A stretch of 64,000 nt of DNA from Prevotella sp. P5-92 (GTDB lineage: Bacteria; Bacteroidota; Bacteroidia; Bacteroidales; Bacteroidaceae): the NCBI RefSeq assembly GCF_002251245.1, contig NZ_NPJG01000038.1, positions 1-64,000 of the forward strand, in the 5' to 3' direction. Shown here piece after piece: positions 35,079 to 43,956 of this stretch (position 1 is its first letter; the number at the start of each line of letters is the position of its first letter). The translations under genes and the position numbers were made by a program. The notes beneath the pieces were generated by a model. That model searched no databases, was not told the origin of the DNA, and was given only the letters and a program-made list of their open reading frames with translations.

Positions 35079-36596
35079 TTATTTCAATACCTCAATGGCT
35101 TTTCTCATTCTTCGGACAGTCTCCTCTTTGCCGAGGAATGCCGAGATGTCGAACATACCAGGTCCTTTCCCCTCGCCGACGAGAGTCAGTCGCCAAGCGT
35201 TCATGATGTTGCCTAACTTGTAGCCTTTGGCTTCTATCCACTCATGCACAGCCTTCTCTTGTGTCTCAAGCGAGAAGTCGTCGAGGCCTTCGAGCAGTGA
35301 GGCGAGCTCTTCCATGGCCTGAGCCGAGTCGTCTTTCCAGCGTTTCTTACGTGTCTTCTCGTCGTAGGATGCTGGCGCCTCGAAGAAGAACGAGCACAAT
35401 GGCCACAGTTCGCTGACGAAGCTGACGCGGTCTTTCATCATCTCGACAACCTTAGTGATGCGTTCTATTGTGGTGTCGATGCCATGTGCCTTCACGTCGG
35501 CAGCAAAGATAGCGGCAATCTCATCGGCAGACTTCTGCAGGATGTATTCGTGATTGAACCATATACCCTTTTGGTAGTCGAAACGCGCTCCTGCCTTACT
35601 GCACTTGCTGATGTCAAACAGCGGGACGAGCTCGTCGAGACTGTACATCTCGCGCTCTGTGCCGGGGTTCCAACCAAGGAAAGCGAGGAAGTTGATGACA
35701 GCCTCTGGGAAATAGCCACTCTCACGGTATCCCGACGACACCTCGCCTGTCTTCGGGTCGTGCCATTCGAGCGGGAAGACTGGGAATCCGAGACGGTCGC
35801 CGTCGCGTTTGCTGAGTTTTCCCTTTCCCTCGGGTTTAAGCAACAGCGGCAGGTGAGCAAAGCGTGGCATGGTATCTTCCCATCCAAACGCTTTGTAAAG
35901 CAACACATGCAGTGGGGCACTTGGCAGCCACTCCTCGCCGCGTATCACATGTGTGATTTCCATAAGATGGTCATCGACAATGTTTGCCAAATGATATGTG
36001 GGCAGTTCGTCGGCACTCTTGTAGAGCACCTTGTCGTCGAGGATGTCGCTCATGATGCGCACATCGCCACGTATGAGGTCGTCAACATGCACAGCCTCTC
36101 CCGGTTCGATCTTGAACCTCACCACGTACTGCTGTCCGTCAGCGATGAGTGTATCGACCTCTTCCTTTGTCATGGAAAGCGAGTTGCGCATCTGCATTCG
36201 TGTAGAAGCGTCATATTGGAAATTTTGAATCTCGGCGCGTTTAGCCTCCAGCTCCTCGGGAGTGTCGAAGGCGATATAAGCCTTTCCTGCATCGAGCAGC
36301 TGCTGGACATACTTTTTGTAAATGTCGCGACGTTCGCTTTGGCGATACGGACCATGTTCTCCTCCAAACGACACGCCCTCGTCAAACTTTATCCCGAGCC
36401 ACTTAAACGACTCGATGATATACTCCTCGGCTCCTGGAACGAAGCGGTTGGAGTCGGTATCCTCTATTCTGAACACCAAGTCGCCGCCATGCTGACGCGC
36501 GAAAAGGTAGTTGTACAATGCGGTACGGACGCCGCCGATATGCAATGCCCCTGTAGGGCTTGGTGCGAAGCGCACTCTGACTCTTCTTTCTGCCAT
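35079..36596 (-). CDS. gltX: Glutamyl-tRNA synthetase
   Basis: 505 residues, class I aminoacyl-tRNA synthetase charging tRNA-Glu. The HIGH-type motif is in [20 protein letters not shown] and the KMSKS-type motif in [12 protein letters not shown]. Length and ending ([16 protein letters not shown]) are normal. It is the first gene of the minus-strand housekeeping run, with a promoter at 36636-36643. Confidence 0.96.
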   Translation of the reverse strand: MAERRVRVRFAPSPTGALHIGGVRTALYNYLFARQHGGDLVFRIEDTDSNRFVPGAEEYIIESFKWLGIKFDEGVSFGGEHGPYRQSERRDIYKKYVQQLLDAGKAYIAFDTPEELEAKRAEIQNFQYDASTRMQMRNSLSMTKEEVDTLIADGQQYVVRFKIEPGEAVHVDDLIRGDVRIMSDILDDKVLYKSADELPTYHLANIVDDHLMEITHVIRGEEWLPSAPLHVLLYKAFGWEDTMPRFAHLPLLLKPEGKGKLSKRDGDRLGFPVFPLEWHDPKTGEVSSGYRESGYFPEAVINFLAFLGWNPGTEREMYSLDELVPLFDISKCSKAGARFDYQKGIWFNHEYILQKSADEIAAIFAADVKAHGIDTTIERITKVVEMMKDRVSFVSELWPLCSFFFEAPASYDEKTRKKRWKDDSAQAMEELASLLEGLDDFSLETQEKAVHEWIEAKGYKLGNIMNAWRLTLVGEGKGPGMFDISAFLGKEETVRRMRKAIEVLK

Positions 36597-36635
36597 TTTT
36601 TATGCTTGTTTCGATTATATCGGAAATAATTTGTG

Positions 36636-36643
36636 CAAAAGTA
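36636..36643 (-). promoter_or_regulatory. -7 element of gltX operon
   Basis: The minus strand reads TACTTTTG, matching TAnnTTTG, about 40 bases upstream of the gltX start. Confidence 0.6.
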
Positions 36644-36679
36644 ATAATAAAAATCCACTTTTATACATTTTTTCCAATT

Positions 36680-36687
36680 TATCTTTG
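36680..36687 (+). promoter_or_regulatory. -7 element of HD phosphodiesterase gene
   Basis: TATCTTTG, about 57 bases upstream of the start at 36744; a weaker TATTTTCG lies at 36708-36715. Confidence 0.55.
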
Positions 36688-36743
36688 TTATATTGCCATT
36701 TTTTTAGTATTTTCGCCCTCGAAAAGTATTAAAGCACATCATT

Positions 36744-38825
36744 ATGAGTAGTTTTAAGTATAAAGAAGACATCACTTGGCGCGACCTTCTGCTCCGCAGC
36801 GCCATCGTCATAGTTACCGTCTTGGTCATCGTCTGGCTTATGCCTCGCGATGGAAGGAACTATGTTTACGCTGAGCAAGGCAAACCTTGGAAATATGCCG
36901 ATCTGACCGCTCCGTTCGACTTTCCCATATACAAGTCTGAACAGATGATACAGAAGGAGAAGGACAGCCTGATGAAAGAGTATCAGCCTTATTTCTACTA
37001 TAACAAAGAAGTGGAAGGAAATATGGTAAGGAAGTTTGTGACCGACTTCTCGGGAGGAATACCCGGACTCTCAGACGACTATATCAGCATCATCGCCAAC
37101 AGGCTTCACAAGATTTACCAGACAGGTATCGTCAGCTCGCCCGAATACAGCCGTTTGGCAAAAGACACCACTCAGTGTATCATGGTGGCTGACGGCAAGA
37201 ACGCCACGTCGATTCCCATCGTGCGTTTCTTTTCGACAAAGAAGGCTTACGAACAGCTCTTCCTCGACAACATCCTTGAGCAGCATCGCAGCCAACTGCA
37301 GAAGTGCAATCTCAACAACTATATTACACCTAATATAATTTATGACAAGGAGCGCAGCGACGAGAGTCTCCAGGATATGCAAAAGAGCATACCGCTTGCT
37401 CTTGGCGTGGCACAGAAAGGACAGAAGATCATTGACCGTGGCGAGATTGTCACTGAGGCAAAATACCGTATCATCGAGTCGTTCCAGAAAGAAAACGAGC
37501 GACGCAATTCCAACACCACACAACAGCAACTCACGCTCTGTGGCGAAGCCCTCTACGTACTGCTGATAATGGTGTTTTTCACGTTCTACCTCACACTCTT
37601 CAGAAAGGACTATTTCGAGAAGGCGCGCAACGTGGCGATGCTCTATTCGCTCATCATCATCTTCTCGATCATCACCGGCGTCATGGTGCGCAACACGATA
37701 GCTCACGTATATATCATCCCTTATGCCATGGTGCCCATCTTCACCCGTGTGTTTATGGACTCACGCACAGCTATCATCACCCATCTGACGATGATTCTCG
37801 TCTGTGCGATAATGCTGCAACATCCGTTAGAGTTTATCGTGGTGGAGATGGTTGCAGGATTGGCTGCCGTGTATTCCCTTCGCGACCTCCAGTTCAGGTC
37901 GCAGCTCTTCAAGACGGCCATACTCGTCACTTTGGTGGCGATGTTGATGAACTTCGCCTTCGACCTCATACGCATGAAGGAGTTTGAGGAGTTTGACATG
38001 AGCTACTACAACTACCTCATTATCAACGGTATACTGCTTTTGTTTGCCTATCCATTGCTCTACTTGATGGAGAAGACCTTCGGTTTCATCTCCGACATCA
38101 CGCTCATCGAGCTCTCCAACACCAACAATCCGCTGCTCAGACGAATGAGCGAGGTGGCGCCAGGCACCTTCCAGCACTCCATACAAGTGGGCAACCTCGC
38201 ATCGGAGATAGCCAACAAGATTGGTGCAAAGGCACAGCTCGTCAGGACGGGAGCACTGTATCACGACATAGGCAAGACCATCAACCCCATTTATTTCACC
38301 GAAAACCAGTCGGGCATCAATCCCCATGAAGACCTCTCGCTCATAGAGAGCGCACAGATTATCATCAGTCACGTGACGGAAGGAATGAAACTTGCCGAGC
38401 GCAACAACCTGCCTTCCATCATCAAGGACTTTATCTCTACCCATCACGGACACGGCAAGGCAAAGTATTTCTACTTGAAATACAAGAACGAGAATCCCGA
38501 CGACCAGGTTGACGACCTTCTCTTCACCTATCCTGGTCCCAACCCCTTCACTCGCGAACAGGCGATACTGATGATAGCCGACGGAGTGGAGGCGGCATCG
38601 AGGTCGCTGCCGGAATATACGGAGAAAAACATACGTGACCTTGTCAACCGCCTTGTTGACGGCATGGTAAACGACGGTTTCTTCAGAGAATGTCCTATCA
38701 CGTTCCGCGACATCACATACGCCAAGACCGTCTTGTGCGAGAAGCTGAAGACCATCTACCACGCACGCGTGAGCTATCCAGTTGACAAGAATGCAAATAA
38801 AACAGCCGACAAGACAGAGAAGTAA
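36744..38825 (+). CDS. 7TM-HD membrane phosphodiesterase (PgpH-like)
   Basis: 693 residues: one N-terminal helix (about 15-35), an extracytoplasmic 7TMR-HDED domain (40-270), seven membrane helices (275-450) and a cytoplasmic HD domain. The HD region contains PGTFQHSIQVGNLASEIANK, GALYHDIGKTINPIYFTENQ and ISTHHGHGKAKYFYLKY. This layout is that of PgpH, which hydrolyses cyclic di-AMP. It is divergent from gltX and stands alone on the plus strand. Regulation of c-di-AMP level and cell-wall homeostasis is the expected role. Confidence 0.92.
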   Translation: MSSFKYKEDITWRDLLLRSAIVIVTVLVIVWLMPRDGRNYVYAEQGKPWKYADLTAPFDFPIYKSEQMIQKEKDSLMKEYQPYFYYNKEVEGNMVRKFVTDFSGGIPGLSDDYISIIANRLHKIYQTGIVSSPEYSRLAKDTTQCIMVADGKNATSIPIVRFFSTKKAYEQLFLDNILEQHRSQLQKCNLNNYITPNIIYDKERSDESLQDMQKSIPLALGVAQKGQKIIDRGEIVTEAKYRIIESFQKENERRNSNTTQQQLTLCGEALYVLLIMVFFTFYLTLFRKDYFEKARNVAMLYSLIIIFSIITGVMVRNTIAHVYIIPYAMVPIFTRVFMDSRTAIITHLTMILVCAIMLQHPLEFIVVEMVAGLAAVYSLRDLQFRSQLFKTAILVTLVAMLMNFAFDLIRMKEFEEFDMSYYNYLIINGILLLFAYPLLYLMEKTFGFISDITLIELSNTNNPLLRRMSEVAPGTFQHSIQVGNLASEIANKIGAKAQLVRTGALYHDIGKTINPIYFTENQSGINPHEDLSLIESAQIIISHVTEGMKLAERNNLPSIIKDFISTHHGHGKAKYFYLKYKNENPDDQVDDLLFTYPGPNPFTREQAILMIADGVEAASRSLPEYTEKNIRDLVNRLVDGMVNDGFFRECPITFRDITYAKTVLCEKLKTIYHARVSYPVDKNANKTADKTEK

Positions 38826-38853
38826 TCCTCTTCTATCGAAGGAGGATCATCAA

Positions 38854-39693
38854 TTATAGCCCCACCCTTTTGGCGGTCTCTGCCCACAGCCTTTCGAGAA
38901 TAGGGCTGTGGGTATATTTTTTGCCTAACTTCTTTTCGTGGCACGAGAGATTGAACGTGCCAGTCTGCCCTTCCACTTCTTTCGACAGGAGGAGGCGGAT
39001 GGCAGTGGCGGCTCCTTGGCGAGGCGTGCGTATATAGGGAGCGAAGAGCACCCGTGTGAGGCGGTCGAACCACATCTTGAAGTATATTATGTCGGTGGCC
39101 ACTACTCCTGGATCGGCACAGTTTACCGTTATACCTTTGTCTTTCAGTTCCTTGGCAAGTTTTATGGTGAAAAGCGTCACGGCAAGTTTGGAGTTGAAAT
39201 ACGGGAAGATGCGCCAATACGACCCGCGGCAGCCAGAGTCGAAGAATGTGGGGAAGTCTATCCTACCCCATCGGTAAGTGAGCGACGTCATCGACACGAT
39301 CCTGCTTCCCCGTTCCATCTTTGGCACAAGGAGACGGGAGAGAAGATAGTGGCCGGCATAGTTCACCTGTACGGTACGTTCCATACCGTCTTCGGTGATG
39401 GTGCGTCCCTGCTGTTCCATGATGCCAGAGTTGTTCATCAGAAGAGCTACAGGTTCTTCACGTTTAAAAATCTCCTCTACAAAAGCCCTCACGCTTTTCA
39501 GTGAGGCGAGGTCGATGGGAATAATCTCCACGTCGTGGTTTCCCGACTCAGAAATTATCCACTCTCGTTTCCGCTTTGCGCGTTCGATATTTCTTGAAGC
39601 CATGATGACATGATAGCCCTCGATAGCCACAGCCCGTGCTATCTCAGAGCCCATACATCCGTCAGCTCCCGTGATTATCGCCAATTTCTTCAT
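38854..39693 (-). CDS. SDR-family NAD(P)-dependent dehydrogenase
   Basis: 279 residues of the classical SDR family, closest in look to retinol-dehydrogenase-like members. It shows GADGCMGSEIARAVA (cofactor site), LLMNNSGIMEQQ (NNAG-type), SMTSLTYRWG (catalytic Ser) and YFNSKLAVTLF (Y-x3-K). The start at 39693 overlaps the end of the sensor kinase gene by 32 bases. It is the last gene of a run with a steroid 5-alpha-reductase-like enzyme and an OYE-like flavoprotein, which makes a hydroxysteroid or similar alcohol/ketone substrate plausible. That assignment is inference from context. Confidence 0.87.
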   Translation of the reverse strand: MKKLAIITGADGCMGSEIARAVAIEGYHVIMASRNIERAKRKREWIISESGNHDVEIIPIDLASLKSVRAFVEEIFKREEPVALLMNNSGIMEQQGRTITEDGMERTVQVNYAGHYLLSRLLVPKMERGSRIVSMTSLTYRWGRIDFPTFFDSGCRGSYWRIFPYFNSKLAVTLFTIKLAKELKDKGITVNCADPGVVATDIIYFKMWFDRLTRVLFAPYIRTPRQGAATAIRLLLSKEVEGQTGTFNLSCHEKKLGKKYTHSPILERLWAETAKRVGL

Positions 39694-41926
39694 TCTTTGT
39701 ATTCTTTATTGTTATTACAAATCTCGAACCTTGAGCCTTGTAGCTGCGGTCGAACTCGACTGTGGCATCCATGCGCTTGGCAATCTCGCATACGAGTGAC
39801 AAACCGAGTCCTGCGCCGGGAACGAAGCTGTCAACCTTGTAGAAGCGGTCGAAGATGCGTTCTTCATCGCCTTCGGGAATACCTTTGCCAGTGTCGGTGA
39901 CGGAGAATGTCACGGAGCCTTCGGCATTGGTGATGCACTCCACACTGATGTAGCCCGAGGGGGTGAACTTCACGGCATTGCCCACCAAGCATTGCAAGAT
40001 GCGGGTAAGTCCCTTGCCATTGGTATCTATGGTGTCCTTACCGCTATTGTTGCTGAATGTAAGTTCTACTCCTGCCTGTGGTTGCGGCACGGTGGATTGC
40101 ACTATGCTCAGAGTCTCGTCGATGGAGATAGTCTCGCGTGGCAATGGCTCGTCGCTGCTCTCGTATTCCGAAAGCTCAAGGAACTTGTTTATCAGACGTG
40201 TCATATAGGTTGTCTGGTCGCTGATGATGTCGTTATACTGTCGTTTCTCTTCGTCGGAGAGCTGGATGTTCGGGTCGGTGAGCAGTTGAACGAATCCGAA
40301 GATTTGGTTGAGCGGAGTGCGAATCTCGTGAGACATGTTTCTGATGAACGAGTCTTTCATCTGTTTTGCTTCCTCGATATTGGTCTTGTCCTGCTTGCTC
40401 ATGTTCTTAGACCACTTGCGGTATTCCTCGGCCTGTATGCCGAAATGTTCATGGAATTTTTTGTTGAAGGCTTTGGCATTGCCGAATCCGCATGCGGTGG
40501 CAATCTCGTCCAAGGTCTTGTTTCCCTTCAGCATCTCCAGACTCTGCATGAGTCTCATCTCGTCGGGATTGATGTTATTCGCGTCCTCGCTGAGGCGGAA
40601 TTTTGTCAGTTCACCCTCCCTCTGCATCATTTGGTTGATGGTGGATACGATGGTCTTGTTGCGACGGTTCACCTTGCGGTTGAAAAGCAAGAGGAGCACA
40701 ATGAATGCCGTGCCGAGAATCATCATGACAGTCACTACGATGAATATATTCTTGTGTTTCGACAGTTGGGCATCCTTCATTTGCAATTGGTGTTCTTTCT
40801 CCTGAGTCTCGTATATTTTCGACAATCTTATTCCGTCCTCAATGCTATACTTCTTGAAGATCGAGTCCTTAATACCGTTTATCACCTCCGACTTCTCCAG
40901 AGCCTCTCGATAATTGCCATATTCCTTGTTGATGAATTTCTCGTATTCAAGCACGTAACTAATAAAGAACTCAGAAATGGTATCTTCTGATTCCGCTATG
41001 TTTTTCCTCATTTGGGCTGTTATTTCAGCAAGTTTATTTATATCCTTGACATTATAGTAATGCTCGGAAATCATAGCCTGCACAAAACCAGTACCAACCA
41101 AATCAGACTTCATTATCTCTTTTAGGCATTTCTCTGATTCATTCTTGTTTCCCTTTGCGTCATAGTAGTTCATCAAAATGCTGTAGGTGTGGAGCTGACG
41201 GTATTCAGCATAACCATCCATAATGTTATCGATGGTATTCAGTTTATTGGTGATGTAGAGAAGGTCGGGAATATTCTTTTCAACCTCGTCATATCTTTTC
41301 TGTGTAATAAGGCTTTCTACGTAGTTGCCCATAAAGGAATATGCCATATCAGCTGTGGTGAAATTGGGATTGTCATTCATTATTTTTATCACCTTATCCT
41401 TGTTGTTGGAAAACATCTTAAGACCGCTCTCCTTATCACCAAGCATTATTGTGCTCAGTGCAATGGTACCAATGGCACCGACCTCATATTCCATCATATT
41501 ATTTTCTCGTGCAATTTCAGCAGCTTTCTTTGCGTAAAAAATTGACTGGGCAAACTGGCTGTTAGAATTAGCTATACTTGCAAGTGTGTTAAGAAGAGTA
41601 TAATAGCGTTTAATGTCTTTCTTCAGTTCAACGGAGTCTTTAAGCACTTGTTTACCATAATAGTCTGCCATCTTATAATCCGCAAGTCCGTTATTATAAA
41701 CAACAAAACGTAGGAAGTTGATGGCGTATGGACGTTCTTCTTTGTTCATCTCCATAGTGTCGATGATGGCAAGGGCACGCTCCGGTTCCTGAAGGCTTAT
41801 CTTGGCGATATATTCCCTCGTGTGGGTGCTGTCGATACCAGTTCTATTGGCCTCTGTACGTTTGCCAATACAACTTGCAAGGAACCATAGCACCATGAGT
41901 ACAGATAAATAATGAATAACCCTCAT
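39662..41926 (-). CDS. TPR sensor histidine kinase with embedded AraC-type HTH
   Basis: 754 residues. The N-terminus has a lipobox-like LASC (C19). Residues 30-385 are helical TPR-like repeats outside the membrane, and a membrane helix spans about 394-416. Residues 470-505 are a clear AraC-type helix-turn-helix (TLDEIATACGFGNAKAFNKK, then FHEHFGIQAEEYRKW). A HisKA domain with H533 (NMSHEIRTPLNQIFGF) follows, then a HATPase with N box GNAVKFTPSG, G1 DTGKGIP and G2 GAGLGLSLV. There is no receiver domain. An AraC unit placed before the kinase is unusual. The gene starts one base after the flavin oxidoreductase stop, so it may sense that pathway's substrate. Confidence 0.88.
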   Translation of the reverse strand: MRVIHYLSVLMVLWFLASCIGKRTEANRTGIDSTHTREYIAKISLQEPERALAIIDTMEMNKEERPYAINFLRFVVYNNGLADYKMADYYGKQVLKDSVELKKDIKRYYTLLNTLASIANSNSQFAQSIFYAKKAAEIARENNMMEYEVGAIGTIALSTIMLGDKESGLKMFSNNKDKVIKIMNDNPNFTTADMAYSFMGNYVESLITQKRYDEVEKNIPDLLYITNKLNTIDNIMDGYAEYRQLHTYSILMNYYDAKGNKNESEKCLKEIMKSDLVGTGFVQAMISEHYYNVKDINKLAEITAQMRKNIAESEDTISEFFISYVLEYEKFINKEYGNYREALEKSEVINGIKDSIFKKYSIEDGIRLSKIYETQEKEHQLQMKDAQLSKHKNIFIVVTVMMILGTAFIVLLLLFNRKVNRRNKTIVSTINQMMQREGELTKFRLSEDANNINPDEMRLMQSLEMLKGNKTLDEIATACGFGNAKAFNKKFHEHFGIQAEEYRKWSKNMSKQDKTNIEEAKQMKDSFIRNMSHEIRTPLNQIFGFVQLLTDPNIQLSDEEKRQYNDIISDQTTYMTRLINKFLELSEYESSDEPLPRETISIDETLSIVQSTVPQPQAGVELTFSNNSGKDTIDTNGKGLTRILQCLVGNAVKFTPSGYISVECITNAEGSVTFSVTDTGKGIPEGDEERIFDRFYKVDSFVPGAGLGLSLVCEIAKRMDATVEFDRSYKAQGSRFVITIKNTKNEEIGDNHGS

Positions 41927-41927
41927 A

Positions 41928-43154
41928 TCATCCTTTATTCTCTATTTTCTCAATTTCACGCTTCAGGCATCGTGGCAGTTCCTTGCCAAGGTGTTGGTGG
42001 CAGGCCATGTCGAGAGTGTACATACGGGCGATGCAGTAGTTGCTATGGTGGCAGTTGCAACGGGCACACTCCTCGGTCTTCATACGATTGACAAAGGCCG
42101 GCTCGTTGAGCAAGGCACGCCCCATCTGCACGGCAACAAAGCCATGGTCGAGCACCTCGTCAATCTTCTCTCTTGCCACCAAGCCGCCTACATACACGAG
42201 TGGCATATCGTGAAGAGCCTCGCGGAACTTCAGGGCATCGTCGAGAAAATAGGCTTCCTTGAACGGCACGGATGGTATCATCATCTTGCCCACTAATCTC
42301 ACCATATACTTCAGCCACCAGCAGTCCATATAGTGAGTCATGGTACGGATAGGCATCTCGCCACGCATCACATACATCGGAGCCTTGCTAACGAAACCGC
42401 CGCTCAACACCAGTGCGTGAGCGCCGTCTTGCTGCAGTCGCTTGGCCACCTGGAGCGTCTCGTCGAGTTCCATTCCTCCCTTGAATCCGTCGCGCATGTT
42501 CATCTTGACCAACACAGCCATATCGTTGCCAGCAGCCTTCATCACCTCGTCCATACACATATCCATGAAGCGCATGCGGTTTTCAAGACTGCCGCCAAAC
42601 TCATCGCGCCGATGGTTGGTGGAAGGAGAAAGGAACTGGCTGATGAGATAGCCATGACCGGCATGCACCTCAACGGCATCGAATCCCGCCTCGCGAGCCA
42701 GACGCACGGCATTGCCATAGTTACGTGCCATCGCGGGCAGTTCGTCGGCACGCAGTCCGCGGACGAAGGTGGGCGAATAGAGGTTGAATCCTGAGCACGC
42801 GCCTACCGGCAGGCAGCCGCAGATGCTCTTGTGCGACATATTGCCGCAATGACCGAGCTGAATGGAGGCGGCAGCGCCTTCCTTATGTACGGAATCTGTA
42901 AGTTCACGCAGTCCGGGCACTATCTCCGGGCGCATCCAAAGCTGTCGGTCGAACGAGAGTCCACTTTGGCATACAGCAGCATAAGCCACAGTTGTCATTC
43001 CCACGCCACCCTTTGCTACAGAATGGTGATAATCGAGCAATTCCTTGCTCGGGACATTGCCTGGGCACATGCTCTCAAAGGCAGCAGAGCGGATGGTGCG
43101 GTTGCGAAGGGTCACAGGACCGATATTGACTGGAGTGAAAAGTTTCGATTCCAT
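41928..43154 (-). CDS. Old Yellow Enzyme-type NADH:flavin oxidoreductase
   Basis: 408 residues, an FMN TIM-barrel ene-reductase. It starts LFTPVNIGPVTLRNRTIRSA and has VEVHAGHGYLISQFLSPSTN (substrate/FMN block) and FGGSLENRMRF. A C-terminal cysteine cluster CARCNCHHSNYC suggests a [4Fe-4S] site, as in 2,4-dienoyl-CoA reductase, BaiCD and BaiH. The second FAD/NAD domain of those enzymes is absent. Next door is a steroid 5-alpha-reductase-family gene, so this could reduce a steroid or bile-acid double bond (5-beta-reductase type). The Fe-S and fold assignment is firm; the substrate is inferred. Confidence 0.88.
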   Translation of the reverse strand: MESKLFTPVNIGPVTLRNRTIRSAAFESMCPGNVPSKELLDYHHSVAKGGVGMTTVAYAAVCQSGLSFDRQLWMRPEIVPGLRELTDSVHKEGAAASIQLGHCGNMSHKSICGCLPVGACSGFNLYSPTFVRGLRADELPAMARNYGNAVRLAREAGFDAVEVHAGHGYLISQFLSPSTNHRRDEFGGSLENRMRFMDMCMDEVMKAAGNDMAVLVKMNMRDGFKGGMELDETLQVAKRLQQDGAHALVLSGGFVSKAPMYVMRGEMPIRTMTHYMDCWWLKYMVRLVGKMMIPSVPFKEAYFLDDALKFREALHDMPLVYVGGLVAREKIDEVLDHGFVAVQMGRALLNEPAFVNRMKTEECARCNCHHSNYCIARMYTLDMACHQHLGKELPRCLKREIEKIENKG

Positions 43155-43165
43155 AATTTCCTATT

Positions 43166-43936
43166 TTAATATATGAACGGTATAATTCTTTTTCTTTTGC
43201 CTAGGGCATTGCCGAACTCTTCGCGATAGCGCTTGTGTATGGCAGCGGCACGCGGAATGAGGTTGGCGGCTGTCCAGATGACGAACACCCATGCGGCTGG
43301 TATGGTGGTGAAGAGTGCGAAACCAATCCATTCGACAAGTTCACCAAAATAGTTTGCCGACGTGACATAGCGATACAATCCCTCTGCCGGTAGATAGTGG
43401 TTGGTGTCGCCTGGCTTGCGTAGATGACGTATGACGTTGTCGGAATGCAGGTTGATGCCCATGCCAAGGAAGAAGATGGCAATGCCAAAGAGCGACTGTG
43501 GGCGTAGGAAAAACGCCGTTCCCTCGTTGAAACAAGACGGCGGGAAGCAGAAGAGTCCCTTTCCCAAGAGGAATCCGTTGGCTACATTGAACGTTATGCC
43601 CATAAGCATAATGACAACGGGCATCTGGCTGTTTCCTTTCATCAGCAAGGGGAAGACAAACGAGCGCTGGAAATAGTGGAGCTGGAACAGCAGCAGGGCG
43701 AGGAAAGCCGGCATGGCGAGTGTTGCCCCTTGGCTCACCCACATCCATGTCATGACGAAAAACACTGGTGCTTCCATCATCACCCACGCCACCTTATTGT
43801 TTATCGACCATCCCCATGCCTTGGTGCGAAACATGCCGTATCCCGCCTTGACAAAGTAGAGGGCAATGAAAACCATGACGGCCATGACAGTCATCGTCCA
43901 AAGCATTGCATTATATATATATAAGGTGTGATCCAT
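43166..43936 (-). CDS. 3-oxo-5-alpha-steroid 4-dehydrogenase family protein
   Basis: 256 residues, about six to seven membrane helices, with the C-terminal signature of the steroid 5-alpha-reductase family. Blocks seen are GINLHSDNVIRHLRKPGD, LYRYVTSANYFGELVEWIGF and NLIPRAAAIHKRYREEFGNA, then RKRIIPFIY. These enzymes reduce a conjugated C=C of 3-oxo-4-ene steroids with NADPH. Bacterial members of gut Bacteroidales reduce 3-oxo-delta4 bile acids and steroid hormones. It lies 11 bases before the OYE-type gene, which supports a joint pathway. Confidence 0.9.
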   Translation of the reverse strand: MDHTLYIYNAMLWTMTVMAVMVFIALYFVKAGYGMFRTKAWGWSINNKVAWVMMEAPVFFVMTWMWVSQGATLAMPAFLALLLFQLHYFQRSFVFPLLMKGNSQMPVVIMLMGITFNVANGFLLGKGLFCFPPSCFNEGTAFFLRPQSLFGIAIFFLGMGINLHSDNVIRHLRKPGDTNHYLPAEGLYRYVTSANYFGELVEWIGFALFTTIPAAWVFVIWTAANLIPRAAAIHKRYREEFGNALGKRKRIIPFIY

Positions 43937-43956
43937 AATGATAAATAATCTTGTTT

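Noticed and set aside
35484..36629. 381-codon plus-strand frame
   Set aside because: Antisense to gltX; the synthetase motifs decide the strand.
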